From: Tenrec ecaudatus
Taxonomy: Eukaryota; Chordata; Mammalia; Afrosoricida; Tenrecidae
Assembly (NCBI RefSeq): GCF_050624435.1
Contig: NC_134541.1
Span: 7,826,983 to 7,890,982 of the forward strand
Direction: 5' to 3'
Length of the DNA stretch: 64,000 bases
The notes under the pieces are model-generated. The model was given only the letters and a program-made list of their open reading frames with translations, was not told where the DNA came from and made no database searches. Both the position numbers and the translations under genes were made by a program. This document shows, piece after piece, positions 21,960-32,064 of the stretch. Every line of letters begins with the position of its first letter. The stretch's first letter is position 1.

Positions 21960-22187
21960 TGCAAGGGTCACCAAACTTTTCTATCAAGAGGCTAAATAGT
22001 AGATGCTTTAGGGTTTTGTGGGCCATGTAGTGTCTGTTACAACTATTGAACTATGTTCTTGTAGAAGAAAGCGCTCATCAATAGATACTACATCAATGAA
22101 TGGATGTGGTTATGTTCCAAGAGCCTCATTTATAAAATCAGTTGTAGACCTAATTGGCCTGGTGGAATGTACATTTCAGAGCCCCAA
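21960..22187 (+). mobile_element. MER20 (hAT-Charlie) element
   Basis: Reads gggtcaccaaacttttctat, ggctaaatagtagatgcttt, agggttttgtgggccatgta, caactattgaactatgttct and atgaatggatgtggttatgt, then ttataaaatcagttgtagac, the complete MER20 order of about 220 bases. MER20 is an ancient eutherian transposon. Some copies were co-opted as uterine regulatory elements in placental mammals, but nothing here shows that this copy is active. Confidence 0.85.
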
Positions 22188-22589
22188 ACTATAGGGCTAA
22201 ACAAGAAATAATAATTACAGATGAAAGGAAAGTTAGCATTATGACTGATGGCTGGGGCTTAACCTAACCCACCATTCACTCTGTGACCATGAGCTGGTAC
22301 TTATCTATAAATTAACATCTCCCACTTTGTTAAATGAGTATCATGATATCTCATATTCTGACAGTCAGACAATTAGATGGTTCAGACAAAGCTTCCCATT
22401 GTGCTGGATTCAATAAATAACAATGCTCATAATTTCAGGTTCTTTATCAGCAGCATATCGCATAGAGGATAGATGAACACATTTAATATACAAAGCATTA
22501 TTAAAATCCAGTAAGACAATGATGGACATCACATATATTTCAGAGCTAGAATCAATGAACTGAAAATGCACAGAAGAAGAAATATATTA
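22188..22589. other. Unassigned AT-rich stretch
   Basis: No repeat or gene recognised. Confidence 0.45.
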
Positions 22590-22930
22590 AATTTTTAATA
22601 AGGTGAAAAATGTTCAATTTCACCAGGAATAAAAATTATATAGAAAGCAAACAAGGATATCTCTAACTTGGTAAAAGAAAAGAGATGATCTTCAACCCCA
22701 TCCCACTTTTATATCTTTGGACTCTGAAACTCCATTTACAGAAATATATATGGAGGAAATACTAATGGATAGAAAGGAATCCAAGCTGAAATGGTTTCTA
22801 ACCATTATGTTGGTCATCACCGCCAACAACAATTATGAACAACTTGAATATCCAACTTTAAAGGTCAGTTACGAACGTAAGGCATTGAAGAAAACACTCA
22901 GCCCAATCGTTACAATGAAGTCCTAGGAAA
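22590..22930 (+). mobile_element. L1M/HAL1-type LINE remnant
   Basis: Contains gaaaaatgttcaatttcacc, aggaataaaaattatata, actccatttacagaaatata and atgaacaacttgaatatcca, in the order of old L1MC/HAL1 3' ends. Strongly diverged. Confidence 0.55.
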
Positions 22931-23044
22931 TTAATTTTTCCTCTTTGTCAGTTGTGTTTTATTTTTTCCCTCTTGATTTTATATAATAGTCTTAGGTAAT
23001 GAAGACAGGGAAAAGAAAAGAGGTTCTATTTTTAAGAAATATGC

Positions 23045-23232
23045 ATAAGTCCCCCAGCAGAAACTAACTACCAGTCAAAAGACTGGAGGTTCTAACCCAC
23101 CCACTTGAATCTTGGAAGACAGTCTGGACAGTCTGTTTCCAAAAGGTCTTCAGCACCTTGCCAACCCCAGGGAGCTGGGTTGTCACATGTTGCCCTGAGT
23201 CAGAATCAATTATATGGCAACTAACAACAACG
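23045..23232 (+). mobile_element. AfroSINE
   Basis: Shows agtcccccagcagaaact, agactggaggttctaaccca, gagtcagaatcaattatatg and a tail gcaactaacaacaacgg. The tail is of the RTE type (AAC repeats). Confidence 0.75.
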
Positions 23233-23277
23233 GACAAGCAAATATTTTAGAAATTTTGGTGGTCGGCACAAACTCAG

Positions 23278-23818
23278 TGTGTTAGTCTGGATGGACTAGA
23301 GAAACAAATTTATGGACACTGATATGTGTATAGGAAAGAGTTTTATATACAAGAGTGATTGAATATTGAGAAAGCATCCCAGTCCTGTCAAGATCAAGTC
23401 CATAAGTCCAATATTAGCCCGTATGTCCGATACCAATCTATAAAGTTCTCTCCAGACTCACGGAATATATGCAATGATGCCAAATTCAGGAAGATCACAG
23501 GCTAGTGGCTGGGAAGTCTTGTGGATCCAGTGGCATTGTAAGCATCTCAGCACTGACAGGGGTCTCCTCATGACTTCTCCTAGTCCAGGGCTCTGGCTAC
23601 ATCAGGGTAGGTTTGTATGGCTTCTCCTCAGGGATATCTTTCAGGGAGTGATAAGAAAGACTCTCCAGCCTCTGAGGAGGAAATACAGGAGTTCCCAGAA
23701 TCCTCAGGAGAAAGCCATGACCACACAGAAGCCTCATTGGCTATATCCTGATTGACAGGCTAGACTCCACCCCTACACTTTTAACCCTCAAATCACACCA
23801 GATTACATAACTACCACA
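23278..23818 (-). mobile_element. MaLR-like solo LTR with 5-bp duplication
   Basis: Complete from tgtgttagtctggatggact to aacctactaccaca-type end (gattacataactaccaca). Interior landmarks in reversed order: gaatattgagaaagcatccc, gctagtggctgggaagtctt, gtggatccagtggcattgta, cccagaatcctcaggagaaa. The flanks are ctcag on the left and ttcag on the right, a 4/5 match. At 541 bases it sets the length and ends of this LTR family in the window. Confidence 0.8.
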
Positions 23819-23926
23819 TTCAGTATCAGGTTCACTGTCTTCAAAGAACATGACAGCTCTTCTGACCCCAAAAGAGGGGGATGGCTTCTGGTTTAGACTT
23901 AGTGGGATCCAGGGTCTGCTGGCTCT

Positions 23927-23969
23927 CTCTCCCTCCCTCCCTCCGTCCCTCCCTCCCTCCCTCCCTCCC
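23927..23969. repeat. (TCCC)n low-complexity tract
   Basis: About 40 bases of CCCT repeats with one CCGT unit. It lies about 100 bases downstream of the solo LTR. Confidence 0.9.
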
Positions 23970-24616
23970 AGCTCTGTGCTCTCCTCTGTTGGCTTCCTTT
24001 TCTATCAGATGGCATGAGGGGGAAGGGGACAGAATCTCCAGCTAACCACAGGACTGTCTCATTCAAATGCGCTAACATACCCAAAACCAGGATTCCCCTG
24101 TCAATCAACTGTAACATAACTGCTTTTCTTCCCTCATCCACTTTTCTCCAAGGTTCTCATGACCACTGGTATGGGAATATTGGGTGATTGCTTTCTGTCT
24201 CCTTTGCTAGAATGCGAGCACCCTGAAGAAATACACGTTTTGATTGGCTGCCTATGTGGTTCTCACGGCTACATCTTTAACTCTCAAACTGGATTCTGCA
24301 TCCAGTGATCCCTCATGAAATATCTGTTTAATAAACGAAGCAATGTATTCATGAGCAGCTAAGCTCATGCAGGAAAACAAGCGGGAATTAAGTTTAGAGA
24401 ACGGTTCTATCGTTAGAGATCTTCCTAACCAAAACAGCCAGTGCTCTGTTGGAGAGAGAAGAGGCTGTCTGCTCCCATCGAGATCGACAGTCTTGAAAAC
24501 ACTGTTATCAGAGCAAAGAGAGCACCAATGGGCTTGAGGGCTGTCAGTTTGGCTTGCTGGTTTTGTTGGCCTCCCTAGAGTTGAAGATGAGGATTGTTTG
24601 CTGTAAAGAAGACTCG
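23970..24616. other. Unassigned; 134-codon minus frame
   Basis: The minus frame 24656-24252 overlaps L1 sequence at its start and has no domain that I recognise. Around 24206 a phrase (tagaatgcgagcaccctgaa) resembles an L2 3' end. Confidence 0.45.
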
Positions 24617-24740
24617 TAGGGTTTTTAATTGGGATTGTGTTGAACCTACAGATCACTTTGGATAAAATTCATATCTTAAGAATATTATTCATAGAGTTCC
24701 CAATTACCAAGTTTTTGGAAGTATATCCCCAATGCTTTCT
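24617..24740 (-). mobile_element. L1 ORF2 fragment
   Basis: Plus strand reads gtttttaattgggattgtgt, tgaacctacagatcactttg and gataaaattcatatcttaag, the reversed ORF2 region common to mammalian L1s. Short. Confidence 0.75.
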
Positions 24741-25463
24741 TCCAATGAACTCACCAAGTGGTGTCAAAACACCAACTTTTGTTTAGATCAACACATTATC
24801 CATTTGTACAGCCCATGAATAACTGAGCTCTACCACCAACTAGTGACACTGAACACTTGAGCTCAGTCTTCAGTAATATGTATTTGTTATACGTCCCACA
24901 CACTCGTAACAAGACTAACTTCGATGGCCCCCTAGAGAACCAGCACCACCATGGCAGGCTCACCCTAGAAACACAGAGGGCTTGGAATGTTCGGGGGCCT
25001 CTTCTTGATCTTCAGGAGAAAATAAAATTTGTAAATCTGCTCCCCAGGTTTCAGTTCTTAAAGAAAACCAACCTTTTATTTGCTTAAAATTCTCATTATT
25101 ACAACTGTAGGTAAGGACTGTCTCGGCTGAGATGGTGAGAGGTGGAAAATGAATAAGTTTATGGGAGTTCAAAAAGGGGCTACTCAAGAGGGCTACCCAC
25201 TTTAATCAAAGTGTTCACCTTGACAATGGAAGATTAAAGGAAGCACCAATTAAGGAAATTTCTCATTATTCCTCGTTCTCGAGGATATCAATGGCAGATG
25301 GGTTTTCAGCCCTGACAAATCAATTGTGTCTCAGACAAAGCTGAGTCGTTGATTTCTTGAGGGGCCTTTCCACAGCTTTTCATGTGACAATATTCCTGGC
25401 TCTCTCCCATGTTTTTGCTACTCTTTCATTCTTTTACAATAAATCTATCTATGCCTATATACC
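24741..25463. other. Unassigned stretch
   Basis: No repeat or gene recognised. Short frames near 24857-25087 lack any domain. Confidence 0.5.
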
Positions 25464-25816
25464 CAGGAATAATTTGTTTTATTGTGCTGCACTTTACTGC
25501 ACTGCACAAATACTGTAATTTTTTCTTCTTTTGCAGATGGAAGGTTTGTGGCAACCCTGAGCTGAGCAAGTCTATCGGTGCTATTTTCACACACATAGTG
25601 TGTGCACACTTTGTGCCCTGTGTAATTTGGTAATTCTCATAGCATTTCAAATTTTTTTTCAGAATGCTACTGGACACTTTACAGACTACAGTGTAGTCTG
25701 AATACAGCTCTCTTTATGTCCTGGGAAATACAACGTTCACATGGATCCAGTCATTCAGGAATTTGCTTAATCGCAGTGGTCTAGAACCCACAATATATCT
25801 GAGGTATACCTATAGC
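25464..25816 (+). mobile_element. Tigger1-type DNA transposon, internally deleted
   Basis: Left end follows caggaataatttgttttatt gtgctgc, then tggaaggtttgtggcaaccc, gagcaagtctatcggtgcta, tttggtaattctcatagcat, and the right end cgcagtggtctagaaccc then tctgaggtatacctatag. These are the end pieces of Tigger1 (pogo superfamily) without the transposase gene. Confidence 0.85.
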
Positions 25817-25868
25817 TGCATAATCCTTATTCATTGATATATATGCATCTACATACATATGTACATGT

Positions 25869-25902
25869 GTATCTATCTATCTATATAGATATAGATATAG
25901 AT
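25869..25902. repeat. TATC/GATA low-complexity tract
   Basis: A short run that passes from TATC to GATA units through TATATA, so it is locally self-complementary. Confidence 0.85.
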
Positions 25903-25925
25903 ACCTAGGATGAGCAAGTGAGATA

Positions 25926-26095
25926 TCCCTGATGGTATGTCTCTGTGGATATATACACTCAGCTGGTAACAGAAAAGTTTGCAGTTAGAGCTCACCAAGT
26001 ACCTCCTCAGAAGAGAGACCTAGAGGTCTCCTCCCATATACATTACAACCTTGAAAACCCTATGGGGCTACTTGACTTGATGGCACTCAACAACA
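25926..26095 (+). mobile_element. AfroSINE
   Basis: Shows atccctgatggtatgtctct, gtttgcagttagagctcacc, ttgaaaaccctatggggcta, and a tail gatggcactcaacaacac. It lies next to the terminus of the mariner relic. Confidence 0.75.
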
Positions 26096-26328
26096 CGTGT
26101 ATGAGGAGTCTTCAAAACGTTTGTTGGAAAAATGGAATTAAACTATGAAAGTAAAACATGTTGTCTTTATTTCTCAATATAAGGTCCATCAAGGTGAAGA
26201 CGCATTTGTGAGCAATGATACCAAATACTCAGCCCACCGCTAAACAACAGGGAGTCTGGGAACATACACCATGCTAAAGCAATCTTTTTTACATGATCAA
26301 CTAAACATGGGGGCCCTTTAAGTATGTG
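26096..26328 (-). pseudogene. Mariner transposase relic, C-terminal piece and 3' terminus
   Basis: On the minus strand one frame reads YLKGPP, then HVKKIALAW, LSIWYHCSQM and ends LDGPYIEK with a TAA at 26169-26167, the standard C-terminus of Tc1/mariner transposases. Beyond it lies an AT-rich 3' UTR and a terminus reading gaggagtcttcaaaacgttt on the plus strand. The rest of the gene resumes at 27923 after an RTE insertion. Non-functional. Confidence 0.8.
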
Positions 26329-26330
26329 TA

Positions 26331-26997
26331 AGGTTGTTGTAGTTAGTCAGTGCCACAGAGTCAGCTCTGATTCACAAGTCTATGTACACAGAACAGAGCA
26401 TTGTCCAGTCCCATACAGTCCTCAAAATCACTGTTATGCTCACACTTGTTGCAGGCACATGCCAATCTGTTTTGCTGAGAGTCCGCCTCTTTTCCCTCGG
26501 CCCTCTACTTTACCCAGCATGATACACTCCAAGAACTCGTCTCTCCTGATAATGTGCCCAAAAATACGTGAGACAAAGTTTCCCCAGCCTTACTTCTAAG
26601 AGGTATTTTAGCTCTCAATCTTCCAAGACAAATCTGTTTAGTTTTCTGGCCTTCGGTTGCCCTTTCAAGAAATATCAAGAACATTTCAATATTCTCCAGC
26701 AGGATCATCAATCAAATGCATTAATTCTTCTGTGGTCTTCCTTGTTCGCGGTCTAGCTTTCACATGCACGTGTGACAATTGAATGACTGTACCTTGGCTT
26801 CGGTCAGACACACCTTAGTCTTCTGTTTATCATGATGTTGCCTACTGGTCCATTGTTGCCAATGGTCCTTTGAGTTGTAATCCATGCTGAAGACTATGTG
26901 CTTGGACCTTCACCAGTAGGTGCTGTAAGTCCTGTTCACTTTCAGCAAGCAAGGTTGTGTCACCTTCAGGCTATTAATGATGCTTTCTCTAATCCAA
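26331..26997 (-). mobile_element. RTE LINE, 3' part (inserted in mariner)
   Basis: Plus strand begins ggttgttgtagttagtcagt and follows the RTE order: ctctactttacccagcatga, ttctcctgataatgtgccc-type block, tctcaatcttccaagacaaa, tctagctttcacatgcacgt, then ttcagcaagcaaggttgtgt. It continues across a SINE and an LTR to 27748-27922. Confidence 0.85.
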
Positions 26998-27216
26998 GGA
27001 GCCCTGGTAGTATAGTGGGTTATGGATTAGGATTCTCACTGAAAGACCAGCAGTTTGAAACCATCATATTCTCCACATACACACAAAAAGGTGAGCCTTT
27101 CTACACTCATAAAGATTTATAGTCTTGAAACCCACATGGAAATTCCACACTGTCCTGGAGGGGACCTATCAGTTGGAGTGGACTTAATCAGTGAGGAGTT
27201 TTGTTTTTTTTTTTAC
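26998..27216 (+). mobile_element. AfroSINE nested in RTE
   Basis: Well-preserved head ggagccctggtagtatagtg, then gaccagcagtttgaaaccat, cttgaaacccacatggaaat and gttggagtggacttaatcag, ending in a T-rich tail. Flanks gctttctctaatcca and acctttccaatccca look like an imperfect target-site duplication. Confidence 0.9.
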
Positions 27217-27237
27217 CTTTCCAATCCCAATGCTAAC

Positions 27238-27747
27238 TGAGGTAGTTTATTGTACCAACCTGGCCTGTAAACACATGTGGGGTTAATTGAAAGGCGAGGG
27301 ATAAATGGCTCTGTGAGACTTGCCTTTCTAGTTCTTGGGTCTCTTGCTTTGTGATGGTCGCAAAAGGGTACAGCTGTCTTAGCCAGTTCCCTGCTTCAGC
27401 TTGCAAGGCTAAGTTCCTGCAAGACATCCCTAAGGAGAAGCCACATGGACCTACCCCGATGGAGCCCTTAGTGCTGGAGCACCCATGTGGAAACCCCTAC
27501 CAGCGCTGAGATGCTTACACATTCACTGACTTGCCTTTCCTCCTGCAGTCAGCATCATTGCATCAGTTTTGAGTTGGAGGAGGACTTTGTGGATTGGGGT
27601 CAGACATAAGGGTTAATATTGGACTTGTGTGCTTGGGCAGCACTGGGTTGGAATGTTTTCTTGATGTACACATAACCTTTATATGAAACTCTCTCTTCTA
27701 CATGAGTTGCTGTGGATTTGTTTTTCTAAAGTACCTAGACAAACACA
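27238..27747 (+). mobile_element. MaLR-like LTR nested in RTE
   Basis: Starts tgaggtagtttattgtacca, ends acctagacaaacaca. It has gacatccctaaggagaagcc, acatggacctaccccgatgg, accagcgctgagatgcttac and tttgtggattggggtcagac. Its left part matches the longer LTR at 18465, its right part the LTRs at 17844 and 23278, so it may be intermediate or chimeric. No clear 5-bp duplication. Confidence 0.7.
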
Positions 27748-27922
27748 TATTCTTCATATAATCCAGGTTTTCAGATTATTTGCTCAGCATACAGATTGAA
27801 TCAGAAGGATGAGCTGCTACCACCCTGCTGCCCACATTTCCTGATTTTAAATCATGCAGCATCCCTCCCTTATCTACCAACGACTGCCACTTGGTCTGTG
27901 CCCTGTTTCCCCATGGGTATAA
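27748..27922 (-). mobile_element. RTE LINE, internal part (continuation)
   Basis: Plus strand reads tattcttcatataatccagg, atttgctcagcatacagatt, acatttcctgattttaaatc, caacgactgccacttggtct and ends near catgggtataattaa. In intact RTE copies this follows directly on the block that ends at 26997, which proves that the SINE and LTR are insertions. Confidence 0.8.
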
Positions 27923-28745
27923 TTAAAAGTTTAGGATGAGGAAGCAAAAAAAAACATTCAAAGAGCCCAAATCAAGACTGAAAGGTTAATGCCCAGTGTT
28001 TTTCATAGAAAGTCCTCAAGACTTCCATTGTTTGATGAGAGCAATGATTGTCATACCGGAGAATGGCAGTTTGGTGAAGGTTTCCTGCTTGTTTCTCTGC
28101 TAATATTTGACTAAAATTTCAAAGCACTTGCATAATAACCAGATGTTATCACTCTTTGACCTTCCAGAAAGTCAACAAGCAAAATGCCTTGAACATCCAT
28201 CCCCAAACTGTTGCCATGACATTTTGCTCTTGCGTGGTCTGCTTTTGTTTGGACTGGGCCACTTTCAGCTCTTGATAGCCATTGCTTTGAGTGCGCTTCG
28301 TCTTCAGGATCTTACTAATAAGATTACATTTCGACTTCCAAGAAATGTCTTAGAATCTTGTTTCCTGTCGCTTAATATTTTTTAGAAAACGTTGCTCTTG
28401 ACTGCAGCTGATCTGCATGCAACAGTTTTGACATCCAATAGAAAGTTTGCTTGCTTGTAATTTTCCTGCCAGAATTCTGTGAGCTGCACCAGTTGAGAAG
28501 GCTATGGTGTTGGCTATTCTTTCTGTGGTAAGTGGTAGGTCTTCACTGAGCAGACACTCAAGACTCGTTGTTCCTCCAGCAGCACGAGGATGGGGATTTT
28601 CTGCTGCTGTGAGTTTCATTTTCAAGAACGCCTCATCCCGTCTTAAAAAGAGCGATCCATTGACCAACTGCTGATTGCTTGGGTGTGTTGTCCCCAGAAA
28701 CTTTCTGTAAAACTTCAGGTATTTCACCATTTGACCAGCCAACTA
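27923..28745 (-). pseudogene. Mariner transposase relic, N-terminal and catalytic part
   Basis: Read on the minus strand from 28742: a 130-codon open piece with the helix-turn-helix part (SEDLPLTTERIANTIAFSTG, AAHRILAGKLQASKLS), then DPEDEAHSKQW, GILLVDFLEGQ, LRYDNHCSHQTMEVLRTFYE (the position of the second catalytic aspartate, about 28041-28055) and FLLPHPKL at 27950-27926, just before the RTE insertion. With 26096-26328 it makes about 330 codons, near the usual length of mariner transposases. The third catalytic aspartate region is degraded and several stops and shifts interrupt it. The matching terminus on the right was not found. Confidence 0.85.
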
Positions 28746-29737
28746 CCATTATAAATTAGTTGTTTGTTCTTACTTCAATTTTAGCAGAGTTCATGCTACT
28801 CTGATGGGAGATTTTTTCAAATGGATGTCCGATCCTTATTAGGGTCTCAAATTAGATCTGGTTCAGACATGTTATAGCTAGATATTATGAGCATGTTTTG
28901 GTGCAAATAAGTTAGAAATCAAGGCACAGGTTGTTTTTTCAGAGACTACACAATTTCCCTGAAAAATTTTTAAGATTGTGTGTGTATGTTTGCATGTGAG
29001 TATAACCCTTGTGTAAAGTAAACTATTCAGATAATGGAATATATCAAGAGACATGGTGAGTGTCTTTGACTGACTCCTAGGGTATCTCCTTTCTCAAATA
29101 TATTGAACTCATTTTCATAGGAGTGAATGTTTGGGAAGTGTAATGGGGAGTGGCAATTTGAGAAGTCTCTGCTAGTACCGGACACAGTTCATCTAAATAA
29201 ATAAACAACCAAAAATGTAGCAGAAAGTGAAAAATTTCACATGTCGACAGTGTTCTAACATGTGCATCCTTAGTACACATATATCTTTGAGGATTGAGCA
29301 CACATCGTTAAGCTATTCAACTAGTCTACATGTTTGGCAGGTTAATTATCCACACTAATTACAATGGGGGGGGGGGCTATCGCAACTTGCTCTGGTTATT
29401 TTGCCCTTCTCATGACGTGCTTTGAACTGAACACAAGATGAGACAGAAATTTCCTGTTTTCCTACTCTGGTTTTAATCTTGCAACCTTTTTACTGGGTGC
29501 CTATGATACTGTTAAGTGGTTTGCTTGTCTAAATTCTTGAATATAGGTTGCTTACTTCATTTAGTATTCAACAGCAACAACAACAAAAAATAATTGTTAT
29601 AGCCTCAAAGGAAATACTGGCCATTCTGGAAATTCTAGGATATGTTTTCAAGGATACCTTTGATTGTGCCAGATGCTTGCCCGGCCCATTAAAGAGACCT
29701 TGCCCATGTTTCTTTGTGTGCATGAGTGCAGACACAC
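28746..29737. other. Unassigned; left edge may be mariner 5' UTR
   Basis: The first 150-200 bases are probably the mariner 5' flank, though no terminal repeat is visible. The rest is AT-rich, with a G10 run at 29368-29377. Confidence 0.45.
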
Positions 29738-29762
29738 CACACACACACACACACACACACAC
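29738..29762. repeat. (CA)n microsatellite, short
   Basis: CA run of about 25 bases, preceded by an imperfect caccac unit. Confidence 0.95.
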
Positions 29763-30306
29763 AGCCCTATAAGAACCAACTATGTCTTTCAGTATCGGCC
29801 TTGAAGATGAGTTTATTTTCATTTCCATTTCTTCCAACTGCAGTCGCGGGGAATATTGTTCATTTGTAAGCAGAGTTGTGGAGGCTGGGGGCTACACCAC
29901 AATCTGAAAATACTATGAATATATTGGAAGTAGTTGGTATCTGGGAGAAAAGATAAGAAATATACAAATAATAAAGGAAAGTTTGTTTATTACCCTCACG
30001 ACTGTCCTGTCCTCAAGCGTGGACATTTATCAAGTTCTAGAATATGAATGTGCCGGCAACAGCTAGTTTTTCTTCCAACATTGGAGGCACGTCAGGGCCT
30101 GGGGACCACATATATGCACTTTTCTGAAGACTGGGAAGCCAATTGAACCCCCAGCTGCAGAGAGTAGTTTCTTTGAAGAGTTCCTCTCATACCGATCCTG
30201 AAAGGGCGGCCAGCAAAATACTGACCTCTTTGTCATTATTATTCAGGGGAAGAATCTTGTTTAGCTTCAGAACAGAACCACTGACTCTTTTCATTGTAAG
30301 CATTAG

Positions 30307-30308
<2 letters not shown>
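29763..30308. other. Unassigned stretch
   Basis: No recognisable repeat or gene between the two CA microsatellites. Confidence 0.5.

Positions 30309-30354
<46 letters not shown>
30309..30354. repeat. (AC)23 microsatellite
   Basis: Perfect run of 46 bases. The His/Thr- or Val/Cys-rich frames spanning it are artefacts. Confidence 0.98.
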
Positions 30355-30356
<2 letters not shown>

Positions 30357-32020
30357 CTCCACTATTGACCTCTCTAACAAAGAGAAAGGACTTCCTGTTG
30401 ACTTTCAAGGACGTCTGAAACAACCTCAAAGAAAGAAAAAACAAGAAAACATGCTTTTCATCATATCCATATACACAATTGTGCTTAATTTGCTAGGGGA
30501 AAAAAAAGAGCCCTACTAAATTATTTCAGATCTTTCCCATTTTCCTTTTGAAGGCCATGGCAAATGAAGATGTAGTTCCACTGAAAGGTCACTGCTGCTT
30601 TAATCCACTCCAAGTCCATCCGGCCTCCCAGCTGTTGCCAATGTCGCTGATAGATAGAGCGCTGATGTGACGGGCAGGTGGCTTGCATTCCTCTGTCAGG
30701 CAGCTGCCTACCTCCCAGCTGTAGCCTTTTTCAAATCTCAAATCAAGCTCCAAACCTGGCTTCTGATGGGTCTAGAAAATTGATATGTGTTATCATTCTG
30801 ATTGCTTTTCAGGATGACTTTTCTTTTTTTCTCAGTTAAAAAAATGGCTGACAATTCTTGATTTCAACACTAAGCCATCTTATAAATTAGCCGTGCAAAC
30901 AGATCCTCACCTTGGATTACATTGAGTCTGGCACTGACATCTGGGTCTTTTACCAAAAGCAGCATTCATAAGGTTGGTGAGATTTCCTGACCCAAAAGTA
31001 AGCTCCAAGTCAGCAAGGCATGGTAGTTAGAGGAAGACACTGCATCTCTTTGTGGAATTTTTTGAGGTTTTATCTTGACTTTAGGAACGGATCTGTATAG
31101 AACAAAATGCATTTAAAGGGAGCAAAATCCTTCATATAAAGTGTTTTGAAGTTTTATGAAATTAGCAAAGTAAATTCAGGGCTGAAATGATGAATCATAA
31201 AACAACCCCCAGGGTTTTCTGTATCCACCAGGGTTCTCTGTTTGTAAGCAAACAGAACCGCCTCTAATTTAAGCTCTGGAAGCTATGGGACAGATAACAC
31301 ACATTCCCTGGGAGCAGAGTCATGGCCAAGTGAGATCAGCAAATCCTCTCCCTGAAAACAAGTGACAAGTATGGACCAATGAGGCAGAACAACCATTTCT
31401 GAGCTCTGACCATCGACCGAAGCCAGACAACACTCTCAGAAATGTTTATTCTGGGAAAACTGGTGAGCTTTGGGAAAGAAGAATGGGAAAATGTAGCATG
31501 CTGGGTGGGTGGGCTACCATTCCATGCTAGTCTTGTAATCATGGAAGTTTGCCTGGAGCGACACAGGTCTTGGGGACTGGCGCTCCTGTGTCTTGGTAGA
31601 AGGATGTTCATTTGACTTAGGCAATGCCATGCCCGCAGCCTTATTGATAGACATGCCTGTCTCATAGTCAAGTGATTGAAGAACACTAATAGATACACTA
31701 ACCAGAGATGACATGAGGTTACTGTATGGTGTCAAGTGGACTCTGAGCCATACCTACCTTACAAGACAGAAGAGACTGACTGAGAGTCTCCTAGACTGAG
31801 CTCTAAATGTGAGCAGACCACCAGATCTTTTCTCCTGCAGAAGCATGGGTGGCTTAGAACTGCAACCTTTTGATTATGGAGTCTGGAGAGGGTCCACTGC
31901 TGGCACCCACTTCTTGTTAGCCCCAAGGCTGCCCACATTGCATAGGGGATTTGAAAGGGACTCCTGAGACCTTAACCCCGGGAGAAAATTAAATTTTCTC
32001 CCCACCCTACAAACAGATGT
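30355..32020. other. Repeat-poor stretch
   Basis: No transposon signature for about 1.7 kb. The segment 30540-30780 has balanced composition with possible homeodomain and E-box sites (gggcaggtggcttgcattcc, ggcagctgcctacctcccag) and may be constrained. A 120-codon and a 73-codon minus frame overlap at 31336-31735 without a known domain. Confidence 0.45.
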
Positions 32021-32064
32021 ATTGAAACCAAATGGAAGCCATATTGAAACCAAATGGAAGCCAT
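32021..32064. repeat. 22-bp perfect tandem duplication
   Basis: Two identical copies of a 22-base unit beginning attgaaaccaaatgg and ending agccat lie head to tail (32021-32042 and 32043-32064). Confidence 0.95.
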
